Assembly (NCBI GenBank): GCA_036245525.1
Contig: BTPG01000004.1
Coordinates: 163,189,025 to 163,253,024 of the forward strand
Length of the DNA: 64,000 bases
Direction of reading: 5' to 3'
From: Semisulcospira habei
Lineage: Eukaryota; Mollusca; Gastropoda; Semisulcospiridae
Below the pieces are notes generated by a model. The model saw only the letters and a list, made by a program, of their open reading frames with translations. It was not told where the DNA came from and ran no database searches. Positions 40,442 through 51,844 of the stretch are shown piece by piece; the stretch's first letter is position 1, and the number at the start of each line of letters is the position of its first letter. The translations under genes were made by a program, and so were the position numbers.

Positions 40442-41124
40442 TTCCTTTTTTGCAGGGTGGGGAAGCTACCCCCACGCCCAACCCCCTTACTAGGAGGACC
40501 AGGGGTTTTCTGTCGGGGTCACCTTCCCTTAGACCATGTTGGTTCACGGCACCTTATTTCATTCGGTGCACCCCTCTCACGAGGGACCCCCTATCCACCA
40601 CCCAGGGGACGCACCTCAACGCCATATGGTCCCAGCGCGAGGGGACATAAACACATCAACAACTAATACCTCTGGATCATGAGGACTAATACACAAGTCT
40701 GACCTGGAACATTCCAAGGGTTGTGCTACACAAGTGCACCCATGCATGCACACATTTTTTAAACTGTAAATAAAATAGGCATAACAAATTCTATTAAAAT
40801 TGACCGTTTTGTTGTTGGGTCAAAATGCTAGTTCCCGATCGCCCCGGTGCCAGTGGGACATAAAATTGAAACCAAGTCAATCTTTTATCATGCTCTAGCA
40901 CTTTTAACTTAAATTTTACTCATAATTCACTAATATATACCGATTCTAATATTTGGTTGTATATATTTAGTATTATTTCATACTCTTAATTTGTACACAT
41001 GGTCCTCTTAACCAACCTTTAACCATAATATAATGCAATAAAATATTTTATTTTTAGTTAATGCAAGGACCGTTGTTGATTGTGCTCCAAGATCCTTACA
41101 TTGCTGGAGGTCCAAATGGCCTGT

Positions 41125-41311
41125 AGAGATATATGAGTGGTTTTGGACAATTTATATACACCTCCTAATTTTATGTTATTTGCCCACAAAACACACACTT
41201 CGTCACACCTTGCATTTTCCCCATATTTTCTTTATTTTTTTTTGAAAATAGAGAATAAGAAATCCCACAAACTTCCACATGATAACACCGCCCATATTTT
41301 AAAAAAATGTT
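41125..41311 (+). repeat. Polinton 2 left terminal inverted repeat
   Basis: Matches 58100-58329 inverted: AGTGGTTTTGGACAATTTAT, CACACACTTCGTCACACC, CATATTTTCTTTATTTTT, GAAAATAGAGAAT and a CCGCCCAT end. The left arm lacks about 35 bp present on the right. Confidence 0.85.
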
Positions 41312-42310
41312 CGTATTGAAACAGCGCCCCAGGTTCGCCCGCCGCCCCGCTGCTATTGAACAGCTGCAGACCGCTGACACGCTACTGCGCACACGCGCCC
41401 CCGGCTGTTGCCAACACCCGTGACAACAGACATGTGACTTCTGTCAAACAATCAACCGGCGTTTATCAGTTACGCTGTGTGTGTGTGTTAGACGGGTGTG
41501 TTTTTACTGATGGACTATCCCAGACTTGTTATTCAGTGTGTTATTGCTAAATCTTGCGGAATATTTACTATGGTAAGATTGATAGTTTTTCGGTTAAATT
41601 TATGATATTTAGAAACAAGAAAAGGTCTTGCGGTTGCCGCAGTGCGCCGAGATTGAAAGAAAAAAAACTTCAGTACTGACAAATCGTAGCTAGCCGAGTG
41701 AGTACGACCGGCTTTAGTATTGCGTTTTACTTTAAACACGGCTGTGAGTAAAAAGACCGATGTTTTACAGTTTCTTGGTGGTACCGTACGAAAAGGCATG
41801 GTGGTCTCTATTCAATATGACAGCCTCCAGTTATTTTTGCCAGTTGTTTAATTTAGCTAGGCAATGTAGCGTTAGATCTTTTAAAAACAACTGCGTAGAA
41901 ACCCGGTCCTGAAAAGCCTTCAATTTTGTAGAGTCACTCACTGTCAGCGTGTTATTACGAAGTTAGCGAAGCCTAATGTAAATTGTTTACACCACCATTG
42001 AGCTATCTTAAACCAGTGGCCAACCACACGCTATTACAGGTGACTATGCTGTGTCGCGGAAAATAGGCATATCGATTTCGCTTCACCGTTACGTGAAGGC
42101 TGTAGACTAAGCTATGTAACAACAACGCTGGACCATGCAGTGTTAACAGAATATTGAGCTTTCTCAATCAGAGTCATTTGCTATCATTCTGTGCCGTGGA
42201 CAACTAAGAAATGATAGGTGAAACACAGAGTTAAATGATTCTGTTTAGGGTCTTAGCATGTCTGTGAACTATTTCATGCGATCTTGGTATCCAGTGTAAA
42301 CACCGTATGT

Positions 42311-42351
42311 CCTTAGCGAATTGTCCGACACCGTCGGACGATTCGCTAAGG
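42311..42351. repeat. 41-bp palindrome
   Basis: CCTTAGCGAATTGTCCGAC, then ACC-like loop, then GTCGGACGATTCGCTAAGG: 19-bp arms with one mismatch. Confidence 0.85.
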
Positions 42352-42639
42352 TAAACAACAGAGACTGTTTGTAGCAACCACGCTGACTGAGCACCAGGGT
42401 GTAATCTTAACCGCTGGCGGTAAACAGCGCGGCGCAGGCAGTGTCATTTGAGTACAGCGAGGAGACTAATACATCACTAGCTGCAATGCGGAAGTTGCCA
42501 GTCTACTCTTATTTTATATTTAGCGCAGTATCGATTTGAGTACGCAACCTGTGTATCGCGTGTCATACAACAGCGTGGCTAAGCCTGACGGTGTTTTGCG
42601 GGCGAGTCTACAATATTCATGCTGAATAAAGATTTTGTG

Positions 42640-42960
42640 TCTGTCTGTTTGTCTATGCGTGTGTGTGTTTGTAGGTATGTGTGAGTGCGTGTGTGTGTGT
42701 GAGTGCATGCGTGTATGGGTTTGTGTGTGAGTGCATGTGTGTGTTTGTAGGTATGTGTGTGTGTGTGTGAGTGCATGTATGTATGTATGCGTGTGTGTGT
42801 GTGTGTGTGAGTGCATGTGTTTGTGCGAGTGCGTACGTGTATGTGTATGTACGTGTGTGTATATGCCTGTATGCGTGTGCGTGATTATGCGTGTCGGAAT
42901 GCGCCTGCCTGTAATGTGTGTGTGCCGTGTGTGTGTGAGTATGTACGTCCTGTAAACCGG
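42640..42960 (+). repeat. TG-rich microsatellite
   Basis: Impure (GT)n with GTGTGAGTGCATG and TATGTATG interruptions over about 300 bp. ORFs of Thr-His or Val-Cys repeats here are artefacts. Confidence 0.9.
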
Positions 42961-43179
42961 GGACACACACGGATTATACACCCACAACAGGGGACTTCCA
43001 GTAAACGGGGGACGTCGCCGGTTCCAGACGATTTGAGTTATCATTTGCGACGTATATCATGAATGAAAACAATGTTACTGGTGAAATATGAGCAAAATCT
43101 GACGTATTTGGTTCGTATGGTTACACACACACACACACAAAACAAAAAATGACATACACACTTGATAACATTTTTTTTT

Positions 43180-43397
43180 TATACCTACAGATACTTGATA
43201 ACAAATTTCCAAAGTCACCTATAACTGACAAATTACTTTTCAGTAACTTCTTTAAGTTCCTATAAGTTAGTTGACACAAGAAGTTATAAGTGGAACTTAA
43301 ACATAAGAAATTGTAAGTTCTTGACTCAAGTCACAACTTAAGTCACAACTTACTCAGCAGATTTGTTAAGATACAAGGACAATGAAAAAACGTTTTT
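43180..43397. other. TAAGTT/AACTTA-rich region beside the micro-ORF
   Basis: Many copies of AAGTT, TAAGTT and AACTTAA in both orientations, in the position of the AACTTA-rich gap 3168-3472 of element 1. Confidence 0.45.
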
Positions 43398-43481
43398 TTA
43401 GTAATAGTCTGGTGGTGGTGGTGGAGCTGATGGGGCTAAATAGTTAGGCGGCATGACATTTTTCTGTGAAGTGTATGACAT
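43398..43481 (-). CDS. 27-aa micro-ORF with PSAP and PPxY motifs, Polinton 2 copy
   Basis: ATG at 43481, TAA at 43398-43400. Head MSYTSQ, tail PSAPPPPPDYY. It has stayed open although the next gene upstream is frameshifted. Differences from element 1 fall mainly in the middle and keep both motifs. Confidence 0.6.
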   Translation of the reverse strand: MSYTSQKNVMPPNYLAPSAPPPPPDYY

Positions 43482-43507
43482 TAATAAACGATTACCAAAT
43501 CTGATTT

Positions 43508-44175
43508 TTATTTGTTTAAAAGATTGTGTAGTTTTTCTGTGGTTTCCTGAACACCGATCTTTTTTCCTTCCGCTAAAAAACTAGCCTTCAGTTCTTCAAC
43601 ATTCACAGGAGATTGACTACGCATTTTATTCTGTATTTCAGACTTTTGTTGTTTGTAGTTATTTAAATCATCCTGGACTCGCTTAAATTCATCGTCATCA
43701 ATACAATTATCATTTAATGCCTTACTGATAATAAGTTTCATACTGCTCAGCTTTGCACCAGCCAGCGTACTCAATGCTTCATGTTTCTGTAAATCTTTTG
43801 TTTATGGCCTCCAAACCAAAACAAGCCAGGCATGTAGCAACGCTAATACCCTCAACTGCAATTCCTATTAAACTTCCAATTCCTGTGGCAAACAGAACAA
43901 TACCCCCCACAGAACAACCAGCTGAAACTGCACCAACAGCCATTGAAGTGTTTTTGAACAGAATTGAAAACGGTCTTATACCGTCTCTTACATCTGGAGT
44001 ACCTCGCCTCTTCACTTTCCAAATATTTAATTGCTTCTGTAATATTCATTAAACGAAATGCGTCTGCCTGTAATGTTTTATCTGATGCAATTGGTACAGC
44101 TGTCGCATGTGGATCAGGCGCAAGCGTTGATTCAGTCGGCTCAAGCGTCGGTAGTATTGGATAGAATTTTACCAT
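43508..44175 (-). pseudogene. Polinton 2 copy of the 228-aa protein
   Basis: The reading frame starts MVKFYP at 44175 and is continued in three frames, with breaks near 43975 and 43777. Otherwise matches 3580-4266, including the C-terminal KIGVQETTEKLHNLLNK. Confidence 0.85.
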
Positions 44176-44201
44176 TTTTTTTATTGACAAATATTTTTTA
44201 T

Positions 44202-45071
44202 TTAATCAGCAATTACATTTTGCAACTCGTCAAAAGTATACAATTTGCTGGCATAATAAAATGAAACAAGATCAATGTGTTCAAGGTTTATGTAACTTAG
44301 AAAAACAAAAGTTGTTTTGTCGACTAATATCTTGACAGCTGGAACACTGCTCGAAACTTCAAAAACATCTACATTTTTTTTAATAGCAATAAAGACCTTT
44401 GTTGATTCTGATACTGTTTCATCCCATGTAAGTTTTATTCCCTGTGCAATATTTGCCTCTTTCGCGGAAGTTACAGATCTCATGATAATTTCAAATACTA
44501 TTGTCGCTTCTCTTGCAATTCTAAAGTTTGCTGGTGCAAACACAACAGAAGTATCAGATCTGCCCTTCCTATTTGTAAGAAGATACCTCCGTTTCTCATA
44601 ATTTTCAACTTTCAGTTTATCTCTGCTATTGTTGTCTGGGGCAAAGCTTGGAACAAGGCTTACAATCAGCGGCCCAGAGTTAACAACTTTCCTAAACACT
44701 AAGACACCTTCATCAGTGTATACATAAGGACTAATAAATTCAAACTTTATGTCCCAGTCAATTGTGGGTGCTGGCGTAGGCGCAGGTGAAACTACCCACT
44801 TATTACCTACATGTATTAAGTTGTAAGGCATGTTATTTACTGGAACTGGTACAGTAACATCACGCAGCTGACCAAGTTTAGGAATCTGTCTTTCTCCGTC
44901 TTTCATGTCAACAATTACTGTCCGCTTGTACACGCCAGTTGAATCAAGTTCAAATCCATATATTTCTCCAATTTCCCCTTCCTTCTCAAAATCCTGTACG
45001 TCTGCCAAATCTTTCAACTCTGTTACTGGACATGCAAATGGTATGATTTTCGGCTTTGGACCAGCACTCAT
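44202..45071 (-). CDS. Polinton 2 copy of the 291-aa protein, open
   Basis: 289 residues from MSAGPKPKI (ATG at 45071) to IAD. Open along its whole length with mostly conservative changes from 4296-5171, one of the few intact genes in this element. Confidence 0.75.
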   Translation of the reverse strand: MSAGPKPKIIPFACPVTELKDLADVQDFEKEGEIGEIYGFELDSTGVYKRTVIVDMKDGERQIPKLGQLRDVTVPVPVNNMPYNLIHVGNKWVVSPAPTPAPTIDWDIKFEFISPYVYTDEGVLVFRKVVNSGPLIVSLVPSFAPDNNSRDKLKVENYEKRRYLLTNRKGRSDTSVVFAPANFRIAREATIVFEIIMRSVTSAKEANIAQGIKLTWDETVSESTKVFIAIKKNVDVFEVSSSVPAVKILVDKTTFVFLSYINLEHIDLVSFYYASKLYTFDELQNVIAD

Positions 45072-45091
45072 TTTTATAAACAAAAATAAAA

Positions 45092-45872
45092 TTATTTAAC
45101 TTCTAACACTACACTAAAATCATGCATTACAACTGGTTTGTCATCCTGATTAGTTACAGATATACACAGTGACTCAAAGAAACTAGAACCTAATTTCTTA
45201 AACTGTAAATTAGGAAATCTAGCAACCACACTTTCACAATAGGGTGCAGTTCCAGTTGGTAAGCATCTCAACAAAGTTGAAGGCTTTCCATTGTGAACAT
45301 TTTCAGTCGTGTTTAGTTCTTTCAAATGAACATTTAATACTGTGTGTACTGACAAATGAACAGTACGTCTTCCTGTTATTTTTAATTTTTTTGGCCTTAA
45401 AAGTTTTTCGTTTATTTTATTATTCTTAATTGTTTCTTCTTTATCTTTATCTAATGACCAATCTTCGTCATCGTCTTTAAAAAAAACTAACTTCTATATG
45501 CGATATGTCTTTTTTGTTCATAAAACCAAGTAGTAATAAAAGACTGTCTGATAATAAATACTTATTTTCTTTTGGAAATTCTAATGTAACAAGTAAGTTA
45601 GCTGGATTTAAAGTTGCTTTAATTTTAAAATTATTTAGTAACCATTCAGCTATAGTACAAAAGTCATAATACCCAGGCATTAATTTAGAAATAGAAATAG
45701 CCTCTATACTCCCCCATCTTCCGTGTACATAATATTCATCAGTTACATTAAACCACTTTACTGTGTAAAACATTTCATGGATAGCTACAGCCTTGCTATC
45801 ATCACGATTATCAATCCCATTAGTTAACCACACTGGTTTGCTTGTGTCAAGATTTGTTAAGGTAATAAACAT
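45092..45872 (-). pseudogene. Polinton 2 penton-like protein, frameshifted
   Basis: N-terminal part (45872-45477) and C-terminal part (45355-45092 and upstream) are in different frames, broken near the T-run at 45478. Both ends match element 1 closely (MFITLTNLDTSKPVWLTNG; STLLRCLP). The segment between about 45370 and 45580 is largely different and rich in Asp/Lys/Glu. Confidence 0.75.
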
Positions 45873-45897
45873 TTTTATTATCTCATAAAAAAGAAGG

Positions 45898-47435
45898 ATG
45901 GAATTTAAATCACCGACAAGCGTTACTACAAACGCATTTCAATTTAATGTGAATGCCAAATATAATGTTGCACCTACTTATGAACAGAAAATAATTCAGT
46001 TTAATCAGCTTGATATAGCTGTGTCAGACGCAAGCGTACAAGATCTATTCCAAGTAAAAGTACCGAATCCGTTTGATCATTACCTAAACCCTCCAATAAC
46101 AGACCATGTAACTGCAAGAAAGTGGTCTTCAAGTCCACTACAGATGTTTCAAAACAATAATAATAATAAAATAATAAAGAGCATTTATATCGCGCTGAAT
46201 CCCCAGGAGCAGTGGGCTCTAAGCGTGTTACAAAAAATGTATATGCAGAATCTCACTACCTTTAAAACAGTCTAATCTATGCACTTCTAATCTACGCACG
46301 CACATACAACTAAAACACACATAACAAAACCATATGTATGCAGACCAAACCATCATCACACACACGCACAAACAATCTGTGGATTAATGGTACGCAAGCT
46401 GAAAGAAGTACGTTTTAAGTTTGGTCTTAACTCAACTTTGCTATACTGTGTTCAACTACAGGCTGTGGTGTTTCATTCACAGACCACTTAAATCACTCAA
46501 ACAAACTTATTAGGTCAGTATATCGTTTTCATGTTTATTACCAGCTTAGACGTATACTGTCAGAACTTCATATACCACTGCCCACTGAATCCAGTTTTAA
46601 CAGGTTTAACAACCCCATGGATATGAAAGCGTTTGAACGGATTTGTAATGAATTTAACATCAGTCCCAGGTATGACTTTACACAAAAACTTGATGATCAC
46701 AACGGCATGGGTACATTGTATTATGCTACGAGTCACAGACAATATCCACAAGATTACTACCCTGGTTACACTTCATTCTCATCAAAATCACAAGTCTGGT
46801 TAGGATCAATAGAACAAAAACAGTCTAATGCCTGGACCACATTTGTTTTAGACAAGAGTGACGGGTTTACTCAAGCAGGAGTCGAGCGCGTAAATGAGTC
46901 TATCAGAACATATGTCTGGTGTATACTAGGAGCACAATCACTAACAAAATCAAACATTTTGAATGGAAGTGGCAAATTTGAAGCACAAAAACAATTTCTT
47001 GCTAATCTTGAAGATTCAATTAATTCAGTGGTTGATCTCCCATCAAGCATACAGCGCTACCAAGACGTTCTCAGATATGCCAGATCAAAAGTTGACTTTG
47101 TAGTTGGCATCGGGTTATACATGTTGCCATCTGACCTTCAACTCCAAATGGGTACAATAACAAATTATAATAATGAAATCATTGTTGCAGGTGTTGGTCA
47201 AAAACTCGGTCTTAATCAATCTGTAAACTTAGGAGCAACAACCACACATGTTCAGACGTTAAAATCATTACAGACGGTAACACCCCCGGCCCCGGCCTTA
47301 GCCCCAACACCGGCGCCCATACAACCAGTACAGTCAACACCAACACCAACCCCTGACACACATGAGTCAGAGAGAACTGCATTGGTAATAGGTCTAACGG
47401 GATTAGGGGTTTTACTTCTTTATCTGTTTCATTAA
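45898..47435 (+). pseudogene. Polinton 2 copy of the 411-aa protein, split by an insertion
   Basis: Codes from MEFKSPT to about 46155, is interrupted by about 270 bp of retroelement (46156-46425), then resumes (..STTGCGVSFTDH..) to the C-terminal membrane helix GLTGLGVLLLYLFH. Identity to element 1 is high except for a longer Pro/Thr linker. Confidence 0.85.
46156..46425 (-). mobile_element. Retroelement 3' tail in the 411-aa gene
   Basis: On the minus strand it ends with ATATAAATGCTCTTTATTATT and (ATT)n, the style of a LINE/SINE tail; a GATTCAGCGCGATATAAATG box precedes it. The target duplication is not clear (CTTAACTCAAC at the right against CCAACTCAAC in element 1). Confidence 0.65.
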
Positions 47436-48638
47436 ATAACCCACCATCAACCCTCCTACTGTAACCAAAAATACCCACACATGCTCTGCCATAAATCCTA
47501 CTACCTTTGCTGCTGTAGTAATCATCCAACTGACAACTGTGCCTATTATGCCAGGCAAAGCGTCCATTGCTTTCACAGCCAATTTCTTAAGCAAGTCTGA
47601 TATGTGAGACATTTGTTTGTTTACCCATGACTGTAAATCTTTTGGGTCTGTTGGAGGTGCTGGTGGTGCTGGACCCCCACCACCGCTTGCGCCACCAACC
47701 CCGGAGACAGCTAACACAACAGTACTGATAATAAACCCAAGAGCTGTAATTAAACTAGCAATTGTGATACCCTGTTCTCTGAAAAGTGTTTTCAATCTCT
47801 CAGCCAGAGTAGTGTCTTCGTGAAGTATTTTCTGAATAGTTTCCCTAATCCTGTTGACCTGTTTTCAGTTTTTCCCTCCCAATACTAATTGTTTCTAACC
47901 TTCCTGATCTTTCTATCTGCAAATCATTTAATCTGTGTTGGATTCTTTCTTTCATTTCTATGTCAAGATTCCCATTGTCTGCTGTAGCCAGTTTCTCTTT
48001 TTCACGTTCTATGTGTTTATCAAGCTCACCTAGTTTGGCTACATTATTTACCATCTCACCTCTTATTGTCTGTAATGATTTATCCAAGCCAATTATCTCT
48101 CTCATTGACAAAGGTGGGTCTTCTATTGTTTTCATAGCATCATTTATTTGTCCTTCAGTAAATGAGGTTTCTTGTATCACTGTGTTTGCTATTTCTGGCA
48201 GGCTTGTTACTGGTGACATTTCAATTTCTTGCCCTGTTGGTAACTTTGTTTGTGTGTCGTGAAGAACACTAACCAGTCTTGGCGTGACAGGAGAGCCTCC
48301 AATTCCAAGGTACCTTGCCAACCCAGAGTTACCACCGACTTCACCTTTAATTGTACTTAAAGCTCTAAACTTAGAAGGATTGTTTTTATGTGTTAGATAT
48401 ATTTTCCCTCTGTCCGTATATTTACAAATAAATGTCCTTTTTCATATTCAAACTTGTTAGGATCTATTACATCTGGGCGAGCACCAACACTGTCATAAAA
48501 TGAGTTTACTTTGTCTTTTAACAGATCATGATACATACTACTACTAGTTACCATTCCAGTCATATCTGTGATACTGGTATCTGAGACATTCATGTCATCC
48601 ATTTCAAAATCTTCATGACCAAATCCTCCCGCTGCCAT
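47412..48638 (-). pseudogene. Polinton 2 copy of the 408-aa coiled-coil membrane protein
   Basis: Starts MAAGGFGHEDF (ATG at 48638); frame breaks near 48395 and 47870. Retains the coiled coil and the C-terminal DALPGIIGTVVSWMI segment. Convergent overlap with the 411-aa gene is preserved. Confidence 0.85.
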
Positions 48639-48678
48639 TGTTTTATTAATTTGATATTTTTTATTGTGCATAATAAAA

Positions 48679-49955
48679 ATGACACAGTCTTACGGATCAA
48701 AGTTAGACCCATACAGAAAACTACGTGAGCCTCTTGGTGTTAAGGGCATTAGACAATCGATCGTCATTACAAACAATCCAAGTACTGTAGACCAGAATCA
48801 AACACTTCCAGTCAAGTTTCCAAACCTAGGCCCCAGTGACGTTATTGTTCCTGGCACTGCACGCCTAGCATTTAATATTGAACTTTCATCAGACACAGAC
48901 GTAAACAGAACACTAGTTAACAATCTTGGTAGAGCAATTGTTAGAACTATTAAAGTAAAACTTGAAGGACAGGAAGTGTTTAGTCTTGATGATGCTGATG
49001 TGTTTTACTGTTACAAAGACCATTGGCTCACAAGAGAAGAACGAGAAGACCGTATTTACCAAGGCATACAGTCAGATAATGTTGGTAAACTTCGAATCGA
49101 TGCCGGAGATAAAACTACAGTAGCCAAAGACGTTACAATGGCCGAAACATATGGAACCAGATTTTACATTCCACTTGAGTTTGAAATCCTGACAGCACAT
49201 TTGCCTTATTACCAAGGAGCATTGAATGATTGTCTGAGTTTTGAACTAACTTTCAATGACTACTCCAAAATTATTAAATCATCTGATTAGATGCAACATA
49301 TAAGATCTCTAACATTTCTTTGGAATATGAAATTGTTACACATGATTATTTAGCTACTCTCATTCAAAATCAGTACAAGACAAAACTGCCGATTTATTAT
49401 GACAGGGTGATTAGACATAGTTTAATACCCAAAGACAAGAGCGACCCAATGTGGAACATAAACTTGAACACACCTGCCAGGTCACTGAAAGGTATTCTTA
49501 TGTTGTTTGTTGAACCCGCGGCTCCATACAAAAGAGATTCAGAAAAATTCTATAATCCAAAGATTACACATTTGTCTTGTACAATCAAAGGCCGTCCTAA
49601 TCAAGTGTACGCTTCAGGTTTGTTACCTTATCAACACTATGATGAGATCACAAAGTATTTTGCGGGTGGAAGGATTAGAGATAAACATGCAAACATTGCG
49701 TGCAAAGATTTACATCTGTATGACGTAAGGATTGGTCAATACCTTACAAATAAGTATGGTCTTTGGCTAGACCTTCGTAGTACAGATGATGATTATCTTC
49801 ATGGGTCAGGTCGAAAGGTTGAAAATGGCAGTGACGGGATTACAATTCAGATACAAAAAAAGGTTGAATCCGCTGCAGCCATAAATATATATTTGTACCC
49901 GATATATGACGCACAACTAAGCATAGAAGAGAGCAGACTAAAGGGTGTCATGTAT
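48679..49955 (+). pseudogene. MCP: Polinton 2 major capsid protein, frameshifted and fused
   Basis: Open from MTQSYGSK to a TAG at 49288, where one base is missing compared with element 1; continues from about 49300 in another frame with ARSLKGILMLFVEP and YGLWLDLRSTDD. The last codons run straight into the ATPase remnant. Confidence 0.85.
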
Positions 49956-50245
49956 TATGTAAGTGTATGGATTCTCACTCAGAAATATAATGCTGTACTG
50001 AAAGATTTTCGAGAACAGTTAAATTTAATCTGTTTGTTTTACTGTAAGGATCGTGACAGCTTTGAAGACTGCCTCAGAGAGAACAATGTCATCCCAAATA
50101 AGCATGTCCGCCGTGAGATGGCCTTAGTCGCCTGCTCGGCGTTAAACCCAAATAACCAAACCAAATAAGCATGAACGGGATGATGTAAAAAATAAACTGA
50201 AATCAACTAAGCATCTAAAGCTCATTTTAAAGACAGATCAGCCCA
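49956..50245 (+). pseudogene. ATP: Polinton 2 packaging ATPase remnant
   Basis: Begins at the equivalent of residue 124 (SVWILTQKYNAVLKDF) directly after the capsid C-terminus. About 390 bp, including Walker A and B, are deleted relative to element 1. A 54-bp retroposon tail (50107-50160) breaks the rest. Confidence 0.85.
50094..50173 (+). repeat. 54-bp retroposon tail with 13-bp target duplication
   Basis: CCAAATAAGCATG at 50094-50106 and 50161-50173 flank a segment ending GGCGTTAAACCCAAATAACC, the tail also seen at 527-555 in gag. Confidence 0.8.
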
Positions 50246-50295
50246 CAGGGTATGGGTTGGTGAATTAATTTATACATTTGTTTGTCCAATAAAAA

Positions 50296-50691
50296 ATGAC
50301 AGACGGACAAACCCAAGTGTTTGATGTTACAGAATGCTTCAAAGATGTTGAGCGCTTTACTGACTTGAAATCACGTGTGTTTGAACCCAGCTTTAAACTC
50401 ACAACACCGACAATAAGGATATACATGTCATATAATGTTACTTTGGAATATTCAGATGGATTACCATGTTATGATTATGAGACTGTTGATCTTAAGACAA
50501 ATGCTTTTAAAGTTTATAATGCTAACAGTGGCCACTTGCGTTGGTTTGAGGTACTGTGTGAAGACATATTTGATCAATTAAGAAAACTACATTGTTATAT
50601 TGAAAGTTTTACATTCAATAAAGTGATATTACATCTGCAGGACAAGACTTCAAGACAAACACCAGGGAAGTGGTTGACTTGTTTACCATAA
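50296..50691 (+). CDS. 131-aa divergent homologue of the 115-aa protein
   Basis: Starts MTDGQTQVFDV after TTTGTCCAATAAAAAATG. Shares the frame MTDGQ..QV.D.T..FKDV..FTDL, VDLKT..FKV and QLRKL..YI with 10361-10708, but most other positions differ, and the C-terminus is extended (..SRQTPGKWLTCLP). Still open although flanking genes are broken. Confidence 0.55.
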   Translation: MTDGQTQVFDVTECFKDVERFTDLKSRVFEPSFKLTTPTIRIYMSYNVTLEYSDGLPCYDYETVDLKTNAFKVYNANSGHLRWFEVLCEDIFDQLRKLHCYIESFTFNKVILHLQDKTSRQTPGKWLTCLP

Positions 50692-51429
50692 CTATAGTTA
50701 ATACAGTATTACATATGGTGTGCCAGCGGTAATTTTTTTCCATTTATTATTTTGTCGGTCAAATAAAAATGACGGACAATGCACAAAGCTCATCAGGTTT
50801 AAGAAACGTGTTTCACACAACAGACTTGCCTATATCTAATACTAATAATGTCTATGAATCAATAGAAAACTCTTTTTCTATCATACAAGATAATCTTCTT
50901 ACAGGCAGTGTAAAGATTCAGATTGTTGCTAAAATAGAATTTACTAGAGTAGACGGTGAAGTGTAGTATCATATATATCAACAAGACAACACACAGTTAA
51001 CACAAGAAGAGAACTGGAGAATGTGTTTAGAGACAGACTATTACCTGACTTCCTCCAAGCAATTGACAGTGCAAAAATGAAGGGGTCTGGTTGGCACGAA
51101 GGTCATGTACATGAACTACAACTAAAACAGTCAAGGTATCATCCTATATTAGGTAAATCATGATTACCACTGCCAACAGAGGTTGCAAACAAAAAGGCTG
51201 TTGTTAATATTCAGAACAATGACAACTATTGTTTCATGTGGTGTGTGCTTGCTAAACTTCACTTTATAAAATCAAAACCTGAACGTGTATCTAACTACAC
51301 TAAATTTGTAAATGAACTCAACTGCAGTGGCATTGAGTTCCCTGTTAAAATAGAAGACATAGACTTGTTTGAAAAACTAAATCCTGGTATATCTGTAAAT
51401 GTGTTTGTGTGGGATAATGAATCTGTTGA

Positions 51430-51497
51430 TTGATTGTACATTGCTTAACGTCCCGACAGCAACAAGGCTTTCTCAGGACGTGCCTGCACTGCTTGTG

Positions 51498-51536
<39 letters not shown>

Positions 51537-51844
51537 ACCAACCTAAACAGAACATTGAATGTATGTCGCCAGCCGGTCAAATACATTAAATAAACCTAAC
51601 ACATGGGGCCTAAATAAAGCTAAGACCATTTAGCAACACACATCCAATATCAAGAGCTACAGGCAGTGCAGACAGTAGGGAGAGTTTTAAAAAGGCAAAT
51701 ACAGGTGAATGGACCTCGGGTAGACAGAAACACATGCCCCAGAATAGAGAGAAAAACTCACCCTGTGGGGCTGACCAGGGTGACCCTGGGAACTAAAAAG
51801 TACCTAACCCCACCCAAGTCCTCCAGGGCAGACCCGGGTGGGGG
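51430..51844 (-). mobile_element. SINE copy 1 (in polymerase gene)
   Basis: Exact 15-bp target duplication TAATGAATCTGTTGA (51415-51429 and 51845-51859). On the minus strand it runs from CCCCACCCGGGTCTGCC to ...GACGTTAAGCAATGTACAATCAATCA. Contains a pure run of more than 40 A (about 51499-51534), longer than in the other copies. Confidence 0.93.

Larger units (their letters stand above)
37340..40640 (-). mobile_element. RTE-type LINE, long but defective copy
   Basis: The minus strand encodes, in order, an apurinic-like endonuclease (40441 to about 39520), a linker and a reverse transcriptase (39146 to 37422). The 5' end has GC-rich non-coding sequence (40445-40640); the 3' end has a 26-bp direct repeat (CAGTTCCCGCAAGCTGCAAG at about 37380 and 37424). 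Frame breaks and stops show that it cannot move on its own. Outer limits are approximate. Confidence 0.8.
41312..43179. other. Unmatched left region of Polinton 2: palindrome and TG microsatellite
   Basis: No gene recognised. Contains a GC-rich stretch near 41340-41410, a 41-bp palindrome (42311-42351) and a long TG-rich microsatellite (about 42640-42960). Polinton 1 has its AC microsatellite within the TIR instead. Confidence 0.5.

Noticed and set aside
42520..43044. Long Thr-His-rich ORFs
   Set aside because: Translation of the TG/AC microsatellite in alternate frames.
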